In this document: piece after piece, positions 28,972-33,994 of the stretch
How positions within the stretch are numbered: the first letter of the stretch is position 1
Layout of the letters: each line of letters starts with the position of its first letter
Assembly (NCBI GenBank): GCA_029866055.1
Contig: JARXAG010000069.1
Coordinates: 1-33,994 of the forward strand
Direction: 5' to 3'
DNA length: 33,994 nucleotides
From: Burkholderiaceae bacterium
Lineage (GTDB): Bacteria > Pseudomonadota > Gammaproteobacteria > Burkholderiales > Burkholderiaceae_B
Notes under the pieces: model-generated
Seen by the model: only the letters and a program-made list of their open reading frames with translations
What the model was told of the DNA's origin: nothing
Databases searched by the model: none
Position numbers and translations under genes: made by a program

Positions 28972-29434
28972 GCTCTCTTTGGTGGTGCAGTATGCCAAGG
29001 CTGAGCCAAGGCTGCCGCGCTGGCGTTTGCGCGCTTGGGTCCAACGCGCGCTCGACGTCGCACACACCGATCTGCAACACTCCTTTCGCGGCGCGTCCTT
29101 GAGTGTTCGCTTGGTGGGCCTACCTGAAGCGCAAAGTTTGAATCATGCCTACCGCAAAAGCGATTACGCCACCAACGTGTTGACCTTTGCTTATGGCCAA
29201 CAGCCTGATGGCACTCTCAGTGGCGACATTGTGATCTGCGTACCAGTCTTGCAACGTGAGGCCAAAGAGCAAGGCAAAAAATTTTTAGCACACGCTGCTC
29301 ATCTAACACTGCATGGCACCTTGCACGCGCTAGGCTACGATCACCTCAAAGCCCGCGAAGCTAAACATATGGAATCCTTAGAAACAAAGATTTTGGCGCA
29401 AATGGGGATTCACGACCCCTATCTGCTCCCTTAA
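28943..29434 (+). CDS. ybeY: Endoribonuclease / rRNA maturation factor YbeY
   Basis: 163 residues from the ATG at 28943 ([18 protein letters not shown]). Upstream in-frame codons from 28874 encode arginine-rich phoH overlap and are not YbeY-like. The zinc-binding H-x3-H-x5-H motif is intact at H124, H128 and H134 (HGTLHALGYDH), preceded by SDYATNVLTFAY and LSGDIVICVPVL. YbeY is needed for 16S rRNA 3'-end processing and 70S quality control. It overlaps phoH by 29 bp. A 82-bp gap follows before corC. Confidence 0.94.
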   Translation: MNKTSKQKPELSLVVQYAKAEPRLPRWRLRAWVQRALDVAHTDLQHSFRGASLSVRLVGLPEAQSLNHAYRKSDYATNVLTFAYGQQPDGTLSGDIVICVPVLQREAKEQGKKFLAHAAHLTLHGTLHALGYDHLKAREAKHMESLETKILAQMGIHDPYLLP

Positions 29435-29516
29435 TCTACTAAGTTGCGCCAAAGTGGTGCTTGTGTGACAGCGCTTTCAGGTTATCCTAGACGCCCCATC
29501 ACTCCGTCTTTGGACA

Positions 29517-30404
29517 ATGTCAGATCCCTATCCTGCTGCTGAGAGCACAACCGACTCAGCCAAAGCCTCGCCCCCCCGCTTAATTGATCGCCTGCTGTCG
29601 CTTGTGCGACGCGAACCCGAAGACCGCGAAGGCATCATGACTGTGCTTGACGCAGCGCGCGCCCGCAACCTGATTGACTCTGATTCATACTCGATGCTCA
29701 AGGGTGCGCTCGCTGTCTCTGAGCAAACAGTCATGGATGTAATGGTGCCGCGTGCTCGGATGGATTTGCTAGATGTCAGCGAGTCGATCGCCGATTTATT
29801 ACCCGACATTATCGAAACCGCACACTCGCGTTTTCCGGTGTTTGAAGAGTCGCGCGACAACATCATCGGCATTGCCATGACCAAAGATTTGCTGCGCCAT
29901 TTGATTGATCCATCACTCACCCTGCGCGATCTCGTTCGACCCGCAGTCTTTATCCCAGAAACCAAACGTTTGAACGTGTTGTTGCAAGAGTTTCGCAGCA
30001 AGCGTAACCATATTGCCGTGGTCATCGATGAACACGGCGGCATCACGGGTTTGGTCACACTCGAAGACATACTCGAGCAAATCGTCGGAGAAATCGAAGA
30101 CGAGTACGATGTCGCCGGCGAACAAACGATTTTCTCAGACGGTGCGCAAGCCTGGCGAGTCTTAGCCACAACCGAGATCCAAGCCTTTAACACTGCACTG
30201 AACACCAATCTACCTGACGGCGACTATGACACGGTCGGCGGCTGGTTGGCACACGCACTCGGTCGAATCCCGCATCGCGGTGATTTTTGTCTACACAAAG
30301 ATCTGCGCGTTGAGGTCATGAGAGCTGACTCGAGACGTGCGCTGTGGTTGCGCGTCAAACGACGTCTACTCAACGACAACACGACGCCTGCTAAGGTCGA
30401 CTAG
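29517..30404 (+). CDS. corC: CorC/HlyC-family transporter-associated CBS-domain protein
   Basis: 295 residues without membrane spans. Two CBS domains (about 75-190) begin at VMDVMVPRARMDLLDV and RFPVFEESRDNIIGIAMTKDLLRHL, with FRSKRNHIAVVIDEHGGITGLVTLEDILEQIVGEIEDE; the C-terminal CorC_HlyC domain (about 205-290) follows. The family is linked to magnesium and cobalt efflux, and to membrane lipid functions in some bacteria; the exact role is unsure. It precedes lnt by 3 bp, the usual ybeY-corC-lnt order. The 82 bp upstream may contain a promoter (a TTGTGT/TTATCC pair), but it is weak. Confidence 0.93.
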   Translation: MSDPYPAAESTTDSAKASPPRLIDRLLSLVRREPEDREGIMTVLDAARARNLIDSDSYSMLKGALAVSEQTVMDVMVPRARMDLLDVSESIADLLPDIIETAHSRFPVFEESRDNIIGIAMTKDLLRHLIDPSLTLRDLVRPAVFIPETKRLNVLLQEFRSKRNHIAVVIDEHGGITGLVTLEDILEQIVGEIEDEYDVAGEQTIFSDGAQAWRVLATTEIQAFNTALNTNLPDGDYDTVGGWLAHALGRIPHRGDFCLHKDLRVEVMRADSRRALWLRVKRRLLNDNTTPAKVD

Positions 30405-30407
30405 AAC

Positions 30408-32042
30408 GTGCAAGCGTGGTGGGTGACCTGGCGCTTGGCACTTAGCTTGCTGCTTGCGGGTGCGGTGCACGCCTTAAGTTTTGCGCCAGACCCCCTACCC
30501 GGGTGGGCACTTAGCCCGCTTGAGCTCATCACAATGGCCTGGCTAGTGCATTGTGTGTGGCGGGCTCCCAATGCATTGATGGCGGCGCGTCGGGCTTGGT
30601 TATTTGCTTTAGCGCATTTTGTTGTTGGGCTGTATTGGCTAACGATCAGCATGCACACCTACGGGCTGATGCCACTGCCTTTGGCCATCTTGGCGCTCAC
30701 GGCACTCAGCGCCTTTTTAGCGCTCTATGCCTCATTTGCCGCAGCAATCGCTCACAAAATCTGCACACCTCAGCGCTCGAGCGCCACGCAAACGCCGGCG
30801 AAGCTCATCGTGGCAGCCTTAGTGTGGGCCGCCGCTTGGACGCTCTGTGAATGGCTACGCGGCACACTGTTCACCGGATTTGGCTGGCTCAATAGTGGCT
30901 ACGCTCACATTGATAGCTGGCTTGCTGGCTGGGCACCCGTGCTGGGCGTCTATGGGGTCACATTTGTCGCGGCATTTGCCGCAGCGGCGCTTGCTGCAAT
31001 CGTACATTCGGCACAGAACACACCCACTCATCAACCCAAAAACGCCTTGGTCGGTCTGCTCGTACTTGCCGCAGCCCTCAGTGGCTGGGGGCTGAAGCAA
31101 TACACATGGACGATCAATCACGGGCAACCGCTGGCGGTGCGGCTCGTGCAGGGCGATATTGAACAAGATATCAAATTCACACCCAGTCATATCCAAAACA
31201 CGATTGCAACACACCTTAAACTTGCGGCCTCGCCTACCCCCCCGGGCGTGCCGTCGCCTCAGTTGATTTTATTGCCAGAAACCGCGTTAGCTGTTTTTCA
31301 ACATCAACTGAGCCCAACCGTCTGGAACGCCTGGCGAGCGTTAGCTGCTGAACAACAGAGCACCCTCATGATGGGCGCAGCACTGTTTGATCGCGCGACA
31401 AGCACGTACACCAATAGCGTGATTGGCATCGACCGCACCACACCCCTTGAAGCCCTGACAAGCGGTCACACCGCAATGCGGTACGACAAACAACACCTTG
31501 TGCCGTTCGGTGAGTTCGTACCCTGGGGGTTTCGTTGGTTCGTGAATCTCTTAGCCATACCGATGGGCGATTTCAATCGGGGCTCGGCTCATCAACTACC
31601 CTTTGCGGTGGATGATCAATACATCGCACCCAACATTTGCTACGAAGACGTCTTTGGAGAAGAGCTTCTCTCAGCGCTTGACGTAGGTAGTTTGGCGGGC
31701 GCACAACAAGGCGCAACCATCTTGGCGAACTTCAGCAACCTAGGTTGGTTTGGTGAGTCGTGGGCTCTAAGGCAACACTGGCAGATGGCGCGCATGCGCT
31801 CGCTTGAAACCTCACGCCCCATGCTTCGCGCCACAAACACTGGTATGACGGGTGCTATCGACCAGCAAGGTAACACCCTCGCGAGCTTGCCGCCCCATCG
31901 CGCTGCAGTGTTAGATCTCAGTGTCCAGGGTCAACGCGGGCTCACTCCTTACAGCTCAATGGGTAATCTACCCGTTTTGTTATTAGTAGGATTGGTCTTG
32001 CTCGGCGCCTTCTATCGTCGCGATAAGCGGTCCGCTCAATGA
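30408..32042 (+). CDS. lnt: Apolipoprotein N-acyltransferase
   Basis: 544 residues from a GTG 3 bp after corC. Lnt adds the third acyl chain to outer-membrane lipoproteins at the inner membrane. The N-terminal half has several membrane spans (about 8-210). The nitrilase-like domain has the catalytic triad E291 (LLPETALAVF), K361 (YDKQHLVPFGEF) and C411 (NICYEDVFGE), equivalent to E267, K335 and C387 of E. coli. NFSNLGWFGES and ARMRSLETSRPMLRATNTG complete the family pattern, and a last membrane span is near the end. Its stop overlaps the next gene's ATG (ATGA). Confidence 0.96.
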   Translation: MQAWWVTWRLALSLLLAGAVHALSFAPDPLPGWALSPLELITMAWLVHCVWRAPNALMAARRAWLFALAHFVVGLYWLTISMHTYGLMPLPLAILALTALSAFLALYASFAAAIAHKICTPQRSSATQTPAKLIVAALVWAAAWTLCEWLRGTLFTGFGWLNSGYAHIDSWLAGWAPVLGVYGVTFVAAFAAAALAAIVHSAQNTPTHQPKNALVGLLVLAAALSGWGLKQYTWTINHGQPLAVRLVQGDIEQDIKFTPSHIQNTIATHLKLAASPTPPGVPSPQLILLPETALAVFQHQLSPTVWNAWRALAAEQQSTLMMGAALFDRATSTYTNSVIGIDRTTPLEALTSGHTAMRYDKQHLVPFGEFVPWGFRWFVNLLAIPMGDFNRGSAHQLPFAVDDQYIAPNICYEDVFGEELLSALDVGSLAGAQQGATILANFSNLGWFGESWALRQHWQMARMRSLETSRPMLRATNTGMTGAIDQQGNTLASLPPHRAAVLDLSVQGQRGLTPYSSMGNLPVLLLVGLVLLGAFYRRDKRSAQ

Positions 32043-33217
32043 CGCCACTACATCTGCAAATCATCGACCGCATCGATGAGATCGAACCTTCGTTATGGAA
32101 TGCACTGGTCACGCAATCTGGTGGGTCAGTCTTGTGTCAGCATGCATTTTTACAAGCGTTTGAATCGTCTGGCAGCGTCGCAACCGATACCGGTTGGAAC
32201 CCGCAACACTTGCTGCTGTGGGATACCCACGGCGCTACCACGGTTGACCCCACAACAGCCACGTTGGTAGCGGCAGTGCCCTTATATGCCAAAGGCCATT
32301 CTTACGGTGAATTCGTGTTTGACTGGGCTTGGGCAGATGCGTATCAACGTCACGGCCTACAGTACTACCCAAAATGGCTTGCAGCAGTGCCCTTTACCCC
32401 GGTGCCAGGGCCACGCCTGCTCACCAGTGATGCGCATCGCCCAGCCGCCGCTCAAGCCTTGCTGCAATGGGCAACAGCAAGCAAGCTATCGTCGTTACAC
32501 GTGCTTTACACCAACGAGGCTGACACGGCCGCACTCTGTGCCGCGGGCTGCATGCCACGCAAGCACACACAGTTTCACTGGTTTAACCGCGGGTGGGCAG
32601 ACTTTGACACCTTTCTCGCATCGTTAACACAACCAAAACGAAAAAAAATCCGTGCTGAGCGACGTAAGGTTAAAGAGGCTGGCGTCACAACCCAGGTGTT
32701 CACCGGTGCCGAACTGACCCCTGAACATTGGGATATTTTTTATCGCTGCTATGCCAATACCTATCATCAGCGCGGCAACCCGCCCTACCTGACCCCCGCC
32801 TTCTTCGACGCGGTAGGTGCGACGCTCTCTGAGCATTGCGTGATTGCGCTGGCCTATCAAGACGAGCAAGCCATCGCCGCCTCTTTGCTATGGCTTGACA
32901 CCACCAACGGTCAACGCAGGCTGTACGGGCGCTATTGGGGCGCCCTACAACACGTTGATTGCTTGCACTTTGAATTGGCGTACTACACACCGCTTGAATG
33001 GGCGCTCAAAAACGATATCGCAGTCATCGAGGGTGGCGCCCAAGGCGAACACAAACTCGCCCGCGGCTTTGAACCCGTGCAGACCCAGTCGGCCCACTGG
33101 CTGGCGCACCCAGCCTTCGCCGACGCCGTCGAACGCTTCTTAGAGCAAGAGCGCACGGGCATTGAACGCTATATGGAAGGCCTGCATTCGCCGTTTCGCG
33201 CTGAAATCGGCGATTGA
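32039..33217 (+). CDS. GNAT/FemAB-like acyltransferase family protein (peptidoglycan-recognition-like, DUF482 type)
   Basis: 392 residues of the predicted FemAB-like N-acyltransferase family. The N-terminal half has LQIIDRIDEIEPSLWNALVTQSGGS, AAVPLYAKGHSYGEFVFDWAWADAYQRHGLQYYPKW and AVPFTPVPGPRLL. The C-terminal GNAT fold includes TQPKRKKIRAERRKVKEAG, FYRCYANTYHQRG and FELAYYTPLEWALKNDIAVIEGGAQGEHKLARGFEP, all features I know from this family. The acyl donor and acceptor are unknown. Its ATG overlaps the lnt stop, so it is translationally coupled to lnt; an envelope-related substrate is possible but unproven. Confidence 0.82.
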   Translation: MTPLHLQIIDRIDEIEPSLWNALVTQSGGSVLCQHAFLQAFESSGSVATDTGWNPQHLLLWDTHGATTVDPTTATLVAAVPLYAKGHSYGEFVFDWAWADAYQRHGLQYYPKWLAAVPFTPVPGPRLLTSDAHRPAAAQALLQWATASKLSSLHVLYTNEADTAALCAAGCMPRKHTQFHWFNRGWADFDTFLASLTQPKRKKIRAERRKVKEAGVTTQVFTGAELTPEHWDIFYRCYANTYHQRGNPPYLTPAFFDAVGATLSEHCVIALAYQDEQAIAASLLWLDTTNGQRRLYGRYWGALQHVDCLHFELAYYTPLEWALKNDIAVIEGGAQGEHKLARGFEPVQTQSAHWLAHPAFADAVERFLEQERTGIERYMEGLHSPFRAEIGD

Positions 33218-33296
33218 GTCTTGAGGGTTTAGAGCGGCTGACGGCCAGTGGTTGCTCATCGTGATTAAACCGCTTGGGCAAAACAGGCAACTCGAC

Positions 33297-33325
33297 TTGC
33301 ATAAGAGCCAAAAATTAGGCATAAT
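33297..33325 (+). promoter_or_regulatory. Sigma-70 promoter of the tRNA-Ala-Glu-Asp cluster
   Basis: TTGCAT (33297-33302), exactly 17 nt, then CATAAT (33320-33325). The -35 matches TTGACA in four of six positions and the -10 matches TATAAT in five of six. Transcription would start near 33332, about 107 nt before tRNA-Ala. In the 221-bp stretch between the acetyltransferase and tRNA-Ala I see no gene; it holds this promoter and a leader only. Confidence 0.65.
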
Positions 33326-33438
33326 CTCGCTTCTTCGCTGTAGACACACTGTGTGCTTTCTTCTCAGTGCCAAGATCGAAGTCAGATCAGTAAAAAGCTA
33401 GTTATTTGAGTTTTTAAACATTCTGGCTTTAGTTTTTT

Positions 33439-33514
<76 letters not shown>

Positions 33515-33541
33515 GTCAACGCGAAGAACGCAGTAAATCTA

Positions 33542-33617
33542 GTCCCCATCGTCTAGAGGCCTAGGACATCACCCTTTCACGGTGAGTACAGGGGTTCGAA
33601 TCCCCTTGGGGACGCCA
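33542..33617 (+). tRNA. tRNA-Glu (anticodon UUC)
   Basis: 76 nt with an encoded CCA. The acceptor stem pairs GTCCCCA with TGGGGAC perfectly. The anticodon arm is TCACC, loop CTTTCAC, GGTGA, giving TTC. The T arm is GGGGTTCGAATCCCC. It follows tRNA-Ala by 27 bp. Confidence 0.96.
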
Positions 33618-33640
33618 GTTTTTTGGTAGTTTATCGCTGC

Positions 33641-33717
33641 GGAGCGGTAGTTCAGTTGGTTAGAATACCGGCCTGTCACGCCGGGGGTCGCGGGTTCGAG
33701 TCCCGTCCGCTCCGCCA
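33641..33717 (+). tRNA. tRNA-Asp (anticodon GUC)
   Basis: 77 nt with an encoded CCA. The acceptor stem pairs GGAGCGG with CCGCTCC. The anticodon arm is CCGGC, loop CTGTCAC, GCCGG, giving GTC. The T arm is CGGGTTCGAGTCCCG. Its GUC anticodon is a substrate of the Tgt/QueA pathway encoded upstream in this window. An insertion-sequence end begins 14 bp after it. Confidence 0.96.
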
Positions 33718-33730
33718 TGAAGTCAAGGTA

Positions 33731-33994
33731 TGTACCGAACACATGGTTTACATATCGTACCGGTCACATAGTTAACACTTTGGGGCCGAATGGGTTCTCC
33801 AAGGCTTGTACCCTGTGAGACTCCAAATCAAAGTATCCCATATCGTATTCCATAGAACTCACAAGCCACACCCCACCCCTTGTCGATTTCAGCCAACCGA
33901 CACCCCACCGTACCCCCACCCGCCAAAATACAATTGGGTACCATCCCCGTGCCATTACACCATGTTCTGCACGAACGACGACGAAGTTTTTTAA
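33731..33994 (-). mobile_element. IS481-family insertion sequence, end fragment (continues beyond the window)
   Basis: Two direct copies of a terminal unit lie side by side at 33731-33752 and 33753-33777. On the plus strand each contains GTACCG, two variable bases, CACAT, then GTT-N-ACA; 17 of the first 21 positions agree. Paired subterminal repeats of this type, beginning TGT, are typical of one IS481 branch whose transposase ends in FGPKVLPM-like sequence. The transposase remnant runs into the repeat and stops inside it. The other end of the element is outside the window. Confidence 0.75.
33764..33994 (-). pseudogene. IS481-family transposase, C-terminal remnant with frameshift
   Basis: The minus-strand frame ending at 33764 reads VWLVSSMEYDMGYFDLES, then RVQALENPFGPKVLTM and stop, the C-terminus I know from IS481-type (rve) transposases. 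Upstream of about 33855 the homologous text moves to another frame, LAGGGTVGCRLAEIDKG, where relatives read LAGQTVGxREVDDGxWLVS. The shift falls in the G-rich stretch near 33850-33862. The gene is therefore probably broken, and also cut by the window edge. A sequencing error in the G-run is the alternative. Confidence 0.65.

Noticed and set aside
29528-30208. Long minus-strand open frame (226 codons) antisense to corC
   Set aside because: Serine/arginine/methionine-rich shadow of the corC codon pattern, with no recognisable motif; corC itself has clear CBS domains.
33140-33373. Minus-strand open frame overlapping the end of the acetyltransferase gene and the tRNA leader
   Set aside because: Composition is not protein-like and it overlaps the tRNA promoter; no motif recognised.

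Overview
This window looks like chromosomal core sequence from a betaproteobacterium, most likely order Burkholderiales and perhaps an Alcaligenaceae relative. That placement is inferred from gene content, gene order and protein character; no rRNA or marker search was possible. Indicators are tkt-gap-pgk in one run, queA-tgt-yajC-secD-secF, miaB-phoH-ybeY-corC-lnt, a MaeB-type malic enzyme with a fused phosphotransacetylase domain, and a tRNA-Ala(GGC)/Glu(UUC)/Asp(GUC) cluster.

Layout. 1-257: 5' part of mogA (minus), cut by the window edge. 310-3102: a minus-strand ABC uptake operon of the NitT/TauT type (ATPase, Tat-exported binding protein, permease). 3197-4503: cbpA-cbpM co-chaperone pair (minus) behind a good sigma-32-like promoter. 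4585-4914: a small DHCW-motif cupin (plus). 4956-9367: tkt-gap-pgk (minus), with a hairpin terminator between gap and pgk. 9465-10205: rsmE (plus). 10291-10755: an orphan barstar-like protein (minus). 10881-13196: maeB (minus). 13254-14351: a divergent FAD-binding-domain-like protein (minus). 14384-15541: a class I/II aminotransferase (plus). 15545-16597: a membrane-anchored lytic transglycosylase (minus). 16744-18288: ubiD (plus). 18303-19034: an unrecognised secreted or lipoprotein (minus). 19099-20523: dacB/PBP4 (minus). 20820-26430: queA-tgt-yajC-secD-secF (plus). 26504-33217: miaB-phoH-ybeY-corC-lnt and a FemAB-like acetyltransferase (plus, mostly overlapping starts and stops). 33297-33717: a tRNA promoter and three tRNA genes. 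33731-33994: the end of a decayed IS481-family element abutting tRNA-Asp.

The content is mostly housekeeping: central carbon metabolism (tkt, gap, pgk, maeB), ubiquinone synthesis (ubiD), RNA modification and maturation (rsmE, queA, tgt, miaB, ybeY), protein export (yajC, secD, secF) and envelope biogenesis (dacB, transglycosylase, lnt). I found no CRISPR array, prophage, defence island or secondary-metabolite cluster, and no convincing new multi-gene system. The points most worth a second look are a four-copy 30-bp in-frame tandem repeat between queA and dacB, the sigma-32 promoter reaching into the leader of the cupin gene, the frameshifted IS481 remnant right after the tRNA cluster, an imperfect palindrome upstream of pgk, an extra segment in MiaB, and the degenerate FAD-domain protein.
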